Source: Quillaja saponaria | Lineage: Eukaryota > Streptophyta > Magnoliopsida > Fabales > Quillajaceae | Assembly: GCA_029379385.1 (NCBI GenBank) | Contig: CM055613.1 | Coordinates: 25,579,652 to 25,643,651, forward strand | Direction of reading: 5' to 3' | Length of the DNA stretch: 64,000 nucleotides | In this document: positions 13,229-25,182 of the stretch, in pieces | How the letters are laid out: every line of letters starts with the position of its first letter | How positions within the stretch are numbered: position 1 is the first letter of the stretch | The notes under the pieces: model-generated | What the model saw: the letters and a program-made list of their open reading frames with translations, nothing else | Told to the model about the DNA's origin: nothing | Databases searched by the model: none | Made by a program: the position numbers and the translations under genes

Positions 13229-14816
13229 GCAAGGCGACTTATTAGGAAGAAGCATCAAGCTTATCTAGCTTTTGTTAGGGATACTCAGTTAGAATGTCCT
13301 CCTTTAGATCATATCCCAATGGTAAGGGAGTTTTCTTATGTTTTTCTTAAAGAGCTTCCAGGGCTTCCTCCTGACCATGAGATTGAGTTCGGTATTGAGC
13401 TATTACCCAGCATTTAATCAATTTCTATTCTCTCTTATAGAATGGCTCATAGTGAGCTAAGGGAGCTTAAGGTGCAATTACAAGATTTGCTAGATAAAGG
13501 ATTCATTCATCCTAGTTCATCTCCGTGGGGTGCTCCTGTTTTGTTTGTTAAAAAGAAGGATGGCTCAGTTAGACTATGTATCGATTATCAGCAGTTAAAT
13601 AAGGTCACAATTAAAAGCAAGTATCCTCTCCCTAGGATTAATGACTTATTTAATTAGTTGCAAGTAGCTCAGTGTTTTTCTAAAATTAATCTTTGCTCGG
13701 GGTATCATCAGCTTTGAATTAAAAAGAAAAATATTTTGAAGACTACTTTTCGTACTCGGTATGGACACTATAAATTTCTTGTTATGTCTTTTGGGCTTAC
13801 TAATGCCCCTATAGCATTCATGGACTTAATGAATCGGGTGTTTAAGCCTTTCTTAGATCAGTTCGTTATTGTTTTCATTGGTGATATTCTAGTGTATTCT
13901 CGAAGTGAGGAGGAGCATAAGTAGCACCTTCATATTGTATTGCAAACACTTAGTGCAAATAAGCTTTATGCTAAATTCTCTAAGTGTGAATTTTGGTTGA
14001 ATCTAGTGACTTTTCTTGGACAAGTGATTTCTAAGGAAGGAATTTGTGTAGACCCTAGCAAGATAGAAGTAGTTCAAAATTGGCCTGTACCTACAAATGT
14101 TTTAGAAATTAGAAGTATTCTGGGCTTAGCTAGGTACTATCGGAGATTCGTGGAGAATTTCTCTCGTATCGCTGCTCCTTTGACTAGATTAACTTAGAAA
14201 GGAGTAAAATTGTTGTGGTCCGAGACTTGTGAAGAAAGCTTTCAAAAACTAAAAACTTGTTTGACTTCAGCTCCTACTCTTGCACTTCCTTCTACTACAG
14301 GTAAGTATACTGTGTTTTGTGATGCTTCTCGTATTGGACTTGGTTGTGTTTTGATGCAGGATAGAAGAGTAGTAGCATATGCTTCTAGACAGTTGAAAAA
14401 GAATGAGGTGAACTACCCTACTCATGATCTTGAGATGGTAGTAGTAATTTTTGCACTAAAGATATAGAGGCATTACTTGTATGGTGAGACTTTTGAGATT
14501 TTTATAAATCACAAAACTCTTAAATACATTTTTTATCAGAAGGAGCTAAATCTGAGGCAACATAGATGGATTGAGCTACTAGAGGATTATGACTATTCGA
14601 TTTCTTATCATCTAGGGAAAGCAAATGTGGTTATTGATGCTCTAAGTAGAAAATCAAAAGGTAGTCTATCTCATTTTCCAGCTATGTGTAGCCAAGTAGT
14701 CAAAGATTTACAGCGATGTATGGTTGAGGGAGTTAAATTTGAAGTGTCTCCTCAGGGGATATTGCTAGCTCATGTTCAAGTGAAGTCCACTTTTGTGGAA
14801 GCCATAAAAGCATCAT
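13229..14816 (+). pseudogene. Reverse transcriptase and RNase H of element B
   Basis: RT: a conserved [16 protein letters not shown] block and [11 protein letters not shown] (about 13525-13610), then [10 protein letters not shown], a [19 protein letters not shown] block (13750-13810) and [15 protein letters not shown]. The F-x-D-D motif reads F-I-G-D, with glycine codon GGT at 13880-13882 replacing the first catalytic aspartate. Stops interrupt at 13655, 13715, 13922 and 14195. RNase [17 protein letters not shown] (14310-14360), [26 protein letters not shown] and ...[10 protein letters not shown] (to about 14660), with one stop at 14465. It follows gag-protease in the usual Ty3/gypsy order. 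Confidence 0.88.
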
Positions 14817-16225
14817 AAGCAGTTGATCCAGAGGCAATTGCTAAGAAAACTAAATGGGATTAAGGTGTTGTTGGCAACTTTAGGGTAGATAGTGAGGGAG
14901 TACTGAGATATGGTGATCAGATAGTTATACCACCTGATTTGGAATTAAGAAGGAAGATTCTTGAACCATCTTATTGTTCATCATATGTTATGCATCCTGG
15001 TTCTTCTAAAATGTATCAGGATTTAAGAAAATTTAATGGTGGAAGGGCATGAAGAAGGATGTTGTTGATTTTGTTTCTAGATGGTTGGTGTGTCAACAGG
15101 TGAAAGCTGAGCATCAGAGGCCTGCAGGGATATTACAAAAACTGGACGTTCTGGAGTAGAAGTGAGAAAAAGTCACTATGGATTTTGTATCAGGACTCCC
15201 TAAGACTCTTAGAAGTTTTGATTCTATTTGGGTGATTGTTGATCGTTTGACGAAGTCTGCACATTTCCTTCAAGTGAAAACTACTTACTTAGCACTTCAG
15301 TATGCAAAGTTGTACCTAGACAAAATTGTTTCATTACATGGGGTACCAGTCTCTATTATATCTAACCAGGGTGCTCAATTTATTGCGGGGTTCTGAAAAT
15401 CATTTTAGGAAGCTCTGGGTACTCAGTTGTTATTCAGTATGGCTTTTCACCCTCAGACGAATGGGCAATCTGAAAGAACAATACAAACTTTGAAGGATAT
15501 GTTGCAAGCCTATGTGATAGATTTTGAAGGTAGTTGGGATCAACATCTTCCACTAATGGAATTTGCTTATAATAATAGTTATCATAGTAGCATTCAAATG
15601 GCCCCATTTGAAGCATTGTATGGTAGGAAGTGTCGATCTCCGATTGGTTGGTTTGAGACAGGCAAGTATCAGTTGTTGGGGCCATAATTAATCCAGGATG
15701 CTGTGAAAAAGGTTCAGGTGATTCGTGATAGGTTATGGACAACTCAAAGTCGACAAAAGTCGTATGCCGATAATCAAATGAGACAGTTAGAATTTAAAGT
15801 GGGTGAGCACGTATTCCTGAAGATTTCTCCGTTTAAAGGCACTATGAGATTTGGTAAGAAAGGTAAACTAAGCCCAAGACTCATTGGACCTTTCCAAATC
15901 CTGAATAGGGTTGGAGTAGTGGCATACAAGCTGGCATAGTGCCTTGATTTGGATACGGTGAATTATGTGTTTCATGTGTTGATGCTTCGAAAATATTTAC
16001 CAGATGAATCTCATGTTTTATAAATTCAAGAGGTGCAAGTTGATAAAGACTTGTCGTACGATGAGCAACCAATGAATATCGTTGATAGACAAGTTCTTAA
16101 ACTTCGATCGAAGATTATTCCTCCGGTAAAAGTTTTATGGCGACATCATAGGGATGATGAAGCCACTTGGGAATTGAGAGTGAAATGAAACAACGATATC
16201 CGTATTTGTTTCAATAATTCAGGTA
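14817..16225 (+). pseudogene. Integrase and chromodomain-like tail of element B
   Basis: HHCC zinc region at about 14960-15110 (HPGSSKMYQDLRKF, CQQVKAEHQ). The catalytic core begins with TMDFVSGLPKT (15175-15207). The second catalytic position reads ISNQGAQF, with AAC at 15364-15366 replacing aspartate, and the glutamate lies in [13 protein letters not shown] (15460-15500). The C-terminal part has [15 protein letters not shown], the GPFQILNRVGVVAYKLA motif, and a chromodomain-like VKVLWRHHRDDEATWE (16120-16170). Stops occur at 15394, 15685, 15937, 16021 and 16186. Integrase would insert the cDNA, and the chromodomain-like tail is thought to guide chromoviruses to heterochromatin. Confidence 0.86.
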
Positions 16226-16276
16226 AATAACCTTCTCTTACAATCATTTATTTGAAATTCAAGACGAATTTCTTTT

Positions 16277-16289
16277 AAGGGGAGGAGAT
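16277..16289 (+). other. Polypurine tract of element B
   Basis: AAGGGGAGGAGAT lies directly before the 3' LTR start TGTCACAACCC at 16290. It is the expected primer for plus-strand DNA synthesis and fixes the 3' LTR boundary and the plus orientation. Confidence 0.85.
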
Positions 16290-19087
16290 TGTCACAACCC
16301 TATAATCTAATATGCAATTAATAGTAATTTGAAGCTATTTTATTAATTTACTTGGAATCAATTTTTTTATAAAGTAATTGAATTTTAAATGAAACCAATA
16401 TATATATATATATATTATCTCTGAGACCAATGATTATTATATATAATTAAATAGGACAATATATACCATTTATTTGAGGAACCAAATAATAACCACAAGT
16501 TATATTAAAATAGTTCTTTTATTTATTTTTTTTATACTTATTCTACCCTTTCTTAACCGACCTAGACTTATGGTTTTTTTTTCTTTCTTGTTCTGGCGGT
16601 GGTTGCTGAAGCTTATCCTCTATTTTTTTCCTTGGCATGTTGAAACTGTCTCCTACTTTAAGAAAGACAAATAGACAAAAAGCTTCTTATTCTCGTTAGG
16701 TGTGGGATTTTGTGAAGTAGGTCTCCTTGCTTTCATCAATTTGGGTGTGGCTGGGACTGAGTTGGTGGTCGACGGTTCCGCTCTTTGAACAGGATCTGGA
16801 TGTGGCTCTACATTAAATAGGATGGCCGAAGTAGCTGTACCTGGTTGGGCAGAGTAGAGCTGCATCTGATGGCCACCAGTGATGCCTGCGGTAGCTTTGG
16901 ATTATGGAGACGTTGGTGGCAGGGGTGTGGAGTGGAGCAGCCATAAACTGCAGTAACAGTAGGGGTAGTTGGTATGTAAATTTGTTGTGTAATTGTGGAA
17001 GTGAATAACTAATGGTGGTGTGATTGTGAGATGTGTTAGTAAGGAAAATAATAGGAGTATGGTAGCAAAGAGATCCTTGCTTTTTAGTCACTAAGTAAGC
17101 ATTTTCTTACTTAGATGATATGTGGTTATGGTGGTTAAGTTTTTCTAGTATTAGTTGTGATAGTTAGATGATGATAATAGGTGATTAGTTGATATGTAAG
17201 TAATAGAATAACATGAGTTAGGAAAAGGAAGTAGGAATTTAAAATGTGTACATAAAAAATAGTAATAATAATAATTAAGATATTGCATTTTAGGTTTAAT
17301 GAAAATTGAACAATGAGTCGGTATGCAATTTAATAACGTAGGAAATAAAAAGGAAAGATGTTACAAATGTTGAAAAGCATAGATAAATATGAACAAGTAG
17401 GGATGAAGGAAAAAGGAGGAATTAGATACTAGTTCTTTAATAAAATACTTAAGAAAACTTAAATCTTGATATAATTAAATATATATATATAAATTTATAT
17501 AATTCTTGTTAGCTATATATTGAATTAGGGAATATAAAAGTTAGATGAGTACTGTAAATTATAAAATTTGATGTCATGAATAAATTAGGATAACTAACCT
17601 TGTTTTAAGATATTTGATTATTTTCTAAATAAAATGTTAAATGAATAGTTTTAACTATTGAATAATTTCAAGTAACTGAATTAAATCTAATTTAAGTATA
17701 GAACATAAACAATATAAGAAGTTATAAGGCTATATTTATTATATGGGCAGTTATATAAGTAGAAAAATTCTAAATTCGAGTAAAAGGAAACTTGTTTGTT
17801 AAGTGTTAAACAAATTTGTTAAAGAATTTAAATATTCCAATGCATATAGAAATTGATTGACATAAACATATGTAGAAATAGTGAATTTAGAATTAATCAT
17901 GAAATAGATATGATAAAGAATATATAAATTGGTGATTTTCAGCTTTAGATCTTGTCGAGGATACCCCGACACCTTCACATACTAGATGAATTAACGAATC
18001 GAGGAATCATAACCTTGAACTTGTGAGTGAATTATGTAATATTATGGTTTTCAGATTATTATGTGCAATTATGTGTCTATTTGAATTGATGCGTTATAAT
18101 AAAAATTAAGCAAATGAGTTATTTCAGTGATTTAATTGGATGATATGTGTTTGACATTGATTGTGGTTGATAAGGGCTAACAACGTGAAGTTTTTATGAA
18201 AAATGATTTTAATTTTTGAAATTAAAGTCTAGGTGCACCTAGGATATTTGAATTTGATAATTGATATGAGCTATTCTGATTCTGGCAATTATTTTGAAAA
18301 CAATTGGAGTGCTCAGCCCTAGGGGGATGGAATTGTGTACTAAGAATTACTTGTTGTATGGGCGTGTGACTGCCCGATAGGGGATGTATTGTTGTGCAGG
18401 GCTGAGTTACTCGTTGGCCCTTTGTGTGTTAATTTGTTTGTTGATTGTTTAGTTGTTTGAATGGTTTGATTGGTACGTTGAAATTTGTGATCTAAATGAA
18501 TTGTGATTATCGGAAAGTTTTAATTTCATACGTGCATAAGTGATTCAATTATGAATTCAAACTATGATATATATGATGTGTGATACTGGTACCCTTAGGG
18601 TACACGATTTGCTCACTGAGTCTTTGTGACTCACTTTTTCTTTTGTGCTTGTTTTCTTTACTTTTCAAGAATCTCACTGTTGGTTGTAAATGAAATTATT
18701 ACCTGTCGATTCTACTACAGCAAGGTATATCTCAGCAATCGCACACTTGGAGCGTAAAGGACAATACTTGCAGTCGCCTAGGGTGTTATGCATTATCTTC
18801 GGATATATTATATTTATTATGGTATTGTCCTATTTTGTTAGCAGCGGAGCTCCTCTGTATATATTGCTATTATCATGTACTGTGGTTATTGTGAACAGGT
18901 TGTATATATATTATGGGTATGTTCCACCATATGGGGAAGCTTTGCTAGTATTTTTGGTAATATTGTATTAGTCTTAACTATAATATGTTTATAAGTCTGT
19001 GGGAAACATTACTTGAGTATTCAGGGTTACAGGGGTATCGCCACCCATTTCCCCCAGCCAGTCATACCTTCATTTGAGGGTGAGACA
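16290..19087 (+). repeat. 3' LTR of element B
   Basis: About 2.8 kb, starting TGTCACAACCC and ending TGAGGGTGAGACA. The first 1.1 kb match the truncated 5' LTR. The distal part (about 17900-19087) resembles the reverse complement of solo LTR A at 7492-8850, including the CTGAGTTACTCGTTGGCCC block near 18400 and GACATTGATTGTGGTTGATAAG near 18155. This shows that A and B are related LTR families. The 93-codon open frame at 18690-18971 inside it is treated as chance. Confidence 0.8.
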
Positions 19088-19571
19088 GAGGGTGTGACGG
19101 CAGTGAGGGGGAAAAGAACAAGGAAGCTCCGTCCAAGTGAAGAGAAAGAGTAAAATAAAGTAAGTAAGAAAGAAAAATATCCTAGTCAAAGTCACATGTC
19201 TTATAACATGTGTTGATAAATTTATTTTTTTTCTTTTATATAAATGTGTATATATGTATATACACCCATGTTTCAATTTTTATTGTTCACTTGTTTAAGT
19301 TAGCTTGTGATAGAAATTAAATCTTGAAGTAGTTATACCTATACATTAATTAGTCACTCACATGAATTTATTGGGTCTACAAGTTATTTATCTTGCGAAA
19401 GCAAAAAAAAATCTTAAAACATATATTGAGATTACACTAAAGTATCAAATTATAGCATATTTCACTATACTTTTATTTATTTAACTTATTTATTTTTTAA
19501 CATAAATTTAACCATTAAGTCTAAACTCGATTTTTTTTTTGTTATCAAGTTATGAGGGTTATAACACATTG

Positions 19572-20743
19572 CATACACATGTTATAAATAAATGTGTAGC
19601 ACCAGTGTCAAATAAAACATTCACATGATGTCCATTCAGTAAACACTTACCTTCAATTACATCTAGATTATTCTAGGCATCTTGTTTAGTCAATGCGAAC
19701 ACACGTCCAGGTGTCGTCGGTCTTCCTGCAACTTACTAGCCATAATCCTTAGGATAATTCAGTCAAAAGTGTCCCACTTTTCAACATCCAAAACATTGTT
19801 GATCCACAATTCTGCAAGGTCTTGATACATGATCACATCCACACCTTGAACACTTTCTAGCTTCCTCGTTCTGATGTTGCTCTTGTTTACCTTTGTCGGG
19901 CTTATACCCACATCTTGCACTTCCTAAACTACCTTTATTGTTACTTTTCCATATTTCGTTCTCTCGTGTTCTCTTAGACATTTCAAATCTCTGCTTCTGC
20001 ACTTGTTCTTTCTTTTGAGATAACCTTTCTTCAATTTTGCACTTGTTTACGAGCTATGCAAAATCTTGCTCTTCCAAGGTAGCTACTTTTTCTCTAATAT
20101 TTGGTCTCACTCCCCACTGAAACTTATTTGACTTCCACACATTATCATGTTGTATAACTAGATAAGAAGAAAATGTTTGACAATTTTTCAAACCTAGCTT
20201 CGTACTCAGCAATAATCGAATCTCCTTGTTACAACTATAAGAAATTTGCCTGTAATTCTTGCTCACACTTGCCGGAAAGTATTTCCTATGGAAAATTTTC
20301 TTAAAACTTTCCCATATAATATCAATTTGTCAAGCCAAATCAATCTTTTGCACTCTTTCACCAATTCTCGACTTTTCCTTCTACCATGTATACAACTAGA
20401 ACCAACTTATCTTCATCATCACAGCCATCATTCTAAATATCTTTTCTAACTAAGCCAACCATACTTCGTCATCACATAGTCACCATTTCCCAACATTGGG
20501 AGGGGTTCGTCTTTCATAAATAATCCATTAGGATCCTATTGTCCAAGATCTTACCTCTGGTTCCTTAGGACCCGCATCATCTATAGCAATATTTACGTCA
20601 GCTCTCGCGGCTATTGCAGCAGCCCTAGTAGCTTCTATGGCTGCATTTTGAGTTTTCACTTGTTCTCTCATTATTCTAAATACCCCATCTAAGGCAGCCA
20701 TAATGCCTTCGAGGATTTCCAACTAAGTTTTCTTTTGAGACAT
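19572..20743 (-). pseudogene. Gag and proximal protease of element C
   Basis: Minus-strand gag starting at an ATG at 20743 (MSQKKT, then a stop). It continues with an alanine-rich N-terminal region (20530-20722, open frame including ATRAAAIAARADVNIA), a capsid part (20054-20266) and a knuckle region with CSRCGCDHVSRPC near 19830-19860. A second knuckle near 19790 is broken by a stop after CFGC. The protease active site DTGATHLFI is intact at about 19580-19610 (Asp codon 19607-19609), then solo LTR A interrupts the frame. The rest of the protease is at 7230-7491. It lies directly downstream of the 5' LTR and primer binding site. Confidence 0.82.
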
Positions 20744-20902
20744 CTTCTACAGCACAAGAAATTTAGTCAATTCCTAATATATCATCGAACTTTAAAGTCA
20801 TAATACAATCACACATATCAATTCAATATTCCTCAATATTCTAAAATCAATTTCCTATGACCTCAAATCACCTAAATAACCCACCACTAGCTAGAACCTT
20901 TA

Positions 20903-20913
20903 CTCTGATACCA
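20903..20913 (-). other. tRNA-Met-type primer binding site of element C
   Basis: The minus strand reads TGGTATCAGAG, complementary to the 3' end of plant initiator tRNA-Met, the usual primer for plant LTR elements. It sits 7 bp downstream of the LTR end at 20921 in element orientation, which fixes the 5' LTR boundary and the minus orientation. Confidence 0.9.
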
Positions 20914-20920
20914 CCAATAT

Positions 20921-23900
20921 TGTGACACACTTATATGCTATCTAGTTAATATACTACTACTTTTCATAACGACATCATACAAATAACATACAAAAAACAT
21001 CACAACATATCAGCTCATCAACAAACCACCCTGTTGACGTACATTATGGCAAAAATATACAATGCTTCAATATAACAATCAAGCATAACAAAACCACTTT
21101 TCTAGCATAATGGGAACCATCCGAGATAATGATTAATCCTTACTAGCTATAATTCACAACTATATAAACCTGTACATCAATCTATGATAACATTTCAATT
21201 TACACTTGTTCATACAACAACGTAGGTAATATATACAACAAAATACTATAATCTAACTTAAATAAGAACGAATCCAAATAATAGTTATAGTAAACTTACA
21301 AGTATTGGGGATATGGGATTAGGGTTATCATAAGCCAATGGATTCTAGGATTCAGCAAAAGAAAAAAAAAAAAAAAAAAACCGACCTTGTACTTACATAT
21401 CAACTTTTCAAATCCCATATATAATACATATACATCCCCGACAACCCACTTAGATCTTTCAAATATACTAGACAAAAGTTATGTAATCATTGTCTCGCTT
21501 AGGACTCATGCCAAATTATTCAGTAAAATGATTGCTCAGTCCATCATATCATCATCAGGATCGATGATCGCACTATGCTCTAAGTGGTCATCCTCAAAAT
21601 GCTCTAAGTAGTCTTCCTTCATAGCCTCCACCTCGGGCTCTATCACCTCCTACATCTCCAAATCCTTCTCGATCTCCTCTAATACTGGTCGAGCAACAAG
21701 AATCTGCTGTGTCACCTCCACTTCCTCTATAGGCATATGCAGAATAACAGGGCTAGTAATAATGTACTCCCCTATAATAAACATAAATTCTTGTACATGT
21801 GTATACAAACCTAACTTAAGTATATGATACCATCACAATGCATTACCGTAAATATATTATCACATCTCTATACAATCAATCCGAGACACCAATTTATAAA
21901 CAAATGAGACAAAAATCTCAGCATATATATACATATAACTTTAAAATAGAAAGGTGATTAGTTTTCACAAAATCAGAGATATGCAGTGTATGCATGTAAT
22001 TTACAATTATGATTGTTTTGGACTATATACATAATGAGTTAGCATGTCAAGGAACATCCCCAGTCGAATCAGGATTACTGAGTGCTCCCAGAGTCTAACT
22101 CCTACTAGTCTTGGATACTAGATTAGAGATACGATACTTAGTCGTACCTTCGATGCACAGGCTATCTTATCACCAAAGCATAGCACTCTCTCTTCAGTGG
22201 CATAAGCACCTACATCGGTTCATACCAACTAGTCCATCACACACTCCATAATCATTCTCAATCACACAACCATGCAATTTTCGTAGAATCAGACACATGT
22301 ACGATGAATGTTTACGATAGATAAAATAACAGTTATCTACTTTCGAATGCCAAAAAATTACATTTTATAGGATATTTATATGTATCTACCAGTCTATCAA
22401 AATTATAAGAAATCACAATTTCTCCAATTTGTCCACGTAGTCCAATTAAAGTCCAAAATACTCTAATATAGTCCTTCAAATACAATCCTCAGTTCCACAA
22501 GTTTAGTCCACAAGTTCAATTCAAAGTTCTCGTGTCCAATTCAATGTCCTTAGGTCCAATTCAAGTGTTTAAGGTCTGAAATCTTGCTTGAATTCCAAGG
22601 CACCTCAAAGTCACCCCTCGGCCACATAAGCTTTCCCATCAAAAATTTATACAATATTCCATACAACTAACATAATATAAATACATAATCAACTAATAAT
22701 CATAGAATTCAAAATCATCAACAATTAACAAGAATTCTTTCATTCTTGCAGAATAAACACTCTTGGCCACCACTAATTTCTACATTACTTTCATATTATT
22801 CCTTACAAATCCAATATATTTAGTACGTAAACATTGTAAAACATATCATAAAACACTAAAAGAGTGAAAATTCACAAGAAAATCATGCATTTTCACTTAT
22901 ACACCCTCTCAACCACCCTAACATTTCACGTCAATACCATCATTTTTCAACATACATCAATATATTCCAATACATATTCATCCAATAATCCACCCAACAT
23001 TAAAATCTCAAGAGAATCAATTAAGTATAAGCATTGTTCTTACCTAATTCTCTTGGCCTCCACAAGTTCTTCACTCTCCAAATCCTTGATGTTACATCCA
23101 AGAGTGGAATGTGTACTCCACACCCTTCATTTAGTCTAGGGTCCAAATTTGAGCTCAATCGATGGAGTATCAACCAAAGTAGAAAATTCTCTCTCTTTTA
23201 TACTTCTCGGCCATCCTTGGAAACCTTGCTTCCCAATTCTTGATGCTACATGCTATGCTATATTTGGATTCCACACCCTTCAATTAGCTTTTGTCTTGAA
23301 TTTTGTGTTAATTCTCCAAGAATTGGACAAGTTTTAGCTTTATCTTTCTCTCCCTCACTTTTTGTCTCCTTTTCTATGGCCAAATTCTTTCCTTCCAAAC
23401 ACTTTAGGCTCTCTTAGTTTAGCTTCTAGGAGAAGCTTTCATCATAATCCATGGTTTTATAAGCAAAATAGTGGGTTAGGCATATATGTATGAAGTTTAT
23501 ATCTCCTCAATTAGGTCCTAAATTTTTCATCTTTCAATTCCTCCCTTAATCCCACAATTTTATATTTTATTAATTTTTCACATTGTTTTCTAACCTATAG
23601 TAATCCCTAATATCAATTAGTGATTACTAATTACATCAATAAAACCTTAAAATAATTTAATTTTCAATTATATTTTTAATGCCTATTTTCCACCATTTAT
23701 TTCCTATTTCTCAAGATTTATATTTATTTACATACTAATCAATTAATATTTCCACTTTAAATATAATAAAATATTTCATATTCCTTTATATTCCTTTATT
23801 TCACTAACAATAATATTTAGCAAAATTACCCTTTTACCCTATTTTCATGCAAAACTCATAGGCAATTAAATTCCTATGTTAGTATCTCATGAAACATGAA

Positions 23901-24060
23901 AATTTCCTTCCCTTTTTTAAAATTCATGAATTTTCTTACTTTTACAAAAATAAAATTTAATTCTTTTTCACAATTAAACTCATGTGGACTTTCTAAATCG
24001 GTATAATAAAAACTGTTTGTATACTTTATATACCATGTATAGTTTTCCATGGATGCTACA
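20921..24060 (-). repeat. 5' LTR of element C
   Basis: 3,140 bp. On the plus strand it starts TGTGACACACTTATATGC and ends GGATGCTACA, so in element orientation it is TG...CA. It is collinear with 1173-4344. It contains a 20-base A tract at 21361-21380 absent from the other copy, and many substitutions, consistent with an old insertion. Small open frames (for example 22864-23139 and 23034-23243) are not supported as genes. Confidence 0.85.
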
Positions 24061-25182
24061 CAAACAAGCGGTTTCTCTTTTGGATAAACCAAGATGAATT
24101 TATTCATGTATATGCTTTCTATTCTAAAAACTTTGATCAGGGGTAAAAAAAAATATATATATATATATTCTCTATTTGAGGAGCCGGGGATACTAAAATG
24201 TTTATGGTGATGAATAAGACCTGTAGTAACAATCGATTTCTCGTTTGAATCAACATGAATGTGTTTGTGTATGTATACGGTTTCTAAGTTAGAAACTTTG
24301 AAGATTGGGGTTTAGGGGATAAAATGCTAAATAAAGTCCTTCATTTGACAAGTTGGGGATAGTGCAATGTGAATAAGACTTGTAGGAACAAACATTTTCT
24401 CATTCAGATTAATCAAGATGAATTTATGAATGTTTATACTTTCTAGGCTAGAAACATTGAAAATTGGGGTTCAAGATTAAAACAGTAAGATAGTCCTTTG
24501 TTTGAGGAGCTGAGGCTACTACGACATCTGTTGGGACAAATAATACCTATAGTAAACAAACGGTTTATCGTTTCAATCAACCGAGATGAATTTATGCAAG
24601 TTATGCTTTCTAGGCCAGAAACTTTGAAAAGCAGGGTCTGATGTAAGGCAAAACAATAAAATACTCCTTCGTTTTATAAGCCAAGGTTACAAGGACATTT
24701 ATGGGGATGAATAAGACCTGTATGGATTTATGTAAGTGTATGCTTTTAAGGCTAGAAACTTTGAAAATCGGAGTTTGATAAAGGGGCAAAATAGTAAAAT
24801 AGTCATATGTTTGACGAATTAGGGATACTGTGATGTCCGTGGGGTCAAATAAGATTCATAAGACTAAATGATTTCTCGTTTGGATCAACCGCGATGGATT
24901 TGTACATGTTTATACTTTCTAGGCTAGAAACTTTGAAAATCAAGGTTCTAGGTACAAACAGTAAAGCAATCCTCAATTTGATGAGCCAAGATCTCAAAAC
25001 GTTTGTGGAGACGAATAAGACATATACTAGAAACATGTTTCTCATTTGGATTAACTATGATGAATTTATGCATGTGTATACTTTATAGGCAAGAAACATT
25101 GAAATTTGGGATTCGGGAGACAAAATGGTAAAGCATACCTCCATTTGATGAGCTAGGGATACCTTGACATCCATTGGGATGA
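24061..25182 (+). repeat. 165-bp minisatellite array, right part
   Basis: Continuation of the array at 1-1172, cut by element C. The GAATAAGACC landmark recurs near 24209, 24372, 24535, 24704, 24844, 25012 and (degenerate) 25180, giving spacings of about 163, 163, 169, 140, 168 and 168 bp. Other landmarks are TTTCTCGTTTGGATCAACC and CTAGGCTAGAAACTTTGAAAAT. A short AT run lies at 24146-24166. No coding potential. Confidence 0.82.

Larger units (their letters stand above)
10500..19087 (+). mobile_element. Ty3/gypsy chromovirus-like element B
   Basis: A plus-strand LTR retrotransposon nested in solo LTR A: truncated 5' LTR (10500-11660), gag and protease, RT, RNase H, integrase, chromodomain-like tail, polypurine tract (16277-16289) and long 3' LTR (16290-19087). 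The integrase tail plus VKVLWRHHRDDEATWE points to a chromovirus, probably of the Tekay/Del type. No clean 5-bp target duplication is seen (GGTAG on the left, GAGGG on the right). The primer binding site and leader are missing with the 5' LTR end. Every domain carries stops or catalytic losses, so the copy is inactive. Confidence 0.83.
7492..19566 (-). mobile_element. Solo LTR A inside element C, split by element B
   Basis: A minus-strand LTR of about 3.5 kb present as two segments, 7492-10499 and 19088-19566. Reading on the minus strand it starts TGTTATAACCCTCATAAC at 19566 and ends GGGGTATGACA at 7492, a TG...CA pair. It is flanked by a perfect 5-bp duplication (plus strand CATTG, 7487-7491 and 19567-19571). 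No internal region or second LTR of this family is found next to it, so it is best read as a solo LTR left by LTR-LTR recombination. Its 3' half (7492-8850) resembles the 3' half of element B's LTR in inverted orientation (about 17900-19087). Its first 450 bp resemble 57966-58440. Confidence 0.82.
1173..24060 (-). mobile_element. Ty3/gypsy retrotransposon C, interrupted
   Basis: A complete but decayed minus-strand LTR retrotransposon. Reading from the right it has a 5' LTR (20921-24060), a primer binding site (20903-20913), gag and protease start (19572-20743), then protease end, RT, RNase H, integrase and a chromodomain-like tail (7491 down to 4380), and a 3' LTR (1173-4344). A nested block (7492-19566) splits the protease gene. 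Removing that block leaves an element of roughly 10.8 kb. Flanks are TAAAT on the left and CAAAC on the right, at best an eroded target duplication; both sides are minisatellite array. Numerous stops make the element non-autonomous. The chromodomain-like tail suggests a chromovirus. Confidence 0.85.

Noticed and set aside
15434..15742. 102-codon minus-strand frame
   Set aside because: It is antisense to the well-supported integrase of element B and has no motif of its own.
18690..18971. 93-codon hydrophobic open frame resembling a small membrane protein
   Set aside because: It lies wholly inside the 3' LTR of element B, has no family motif, and AT-rich LTR sequence readily gives hydrophobic frames.
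20901..20915. tRNA-like sequence near the LTR of element C
   Set aside because: It is only the short complement of the initiator tRNA 3' end, that is a primer binding site, not a tRNA gene.
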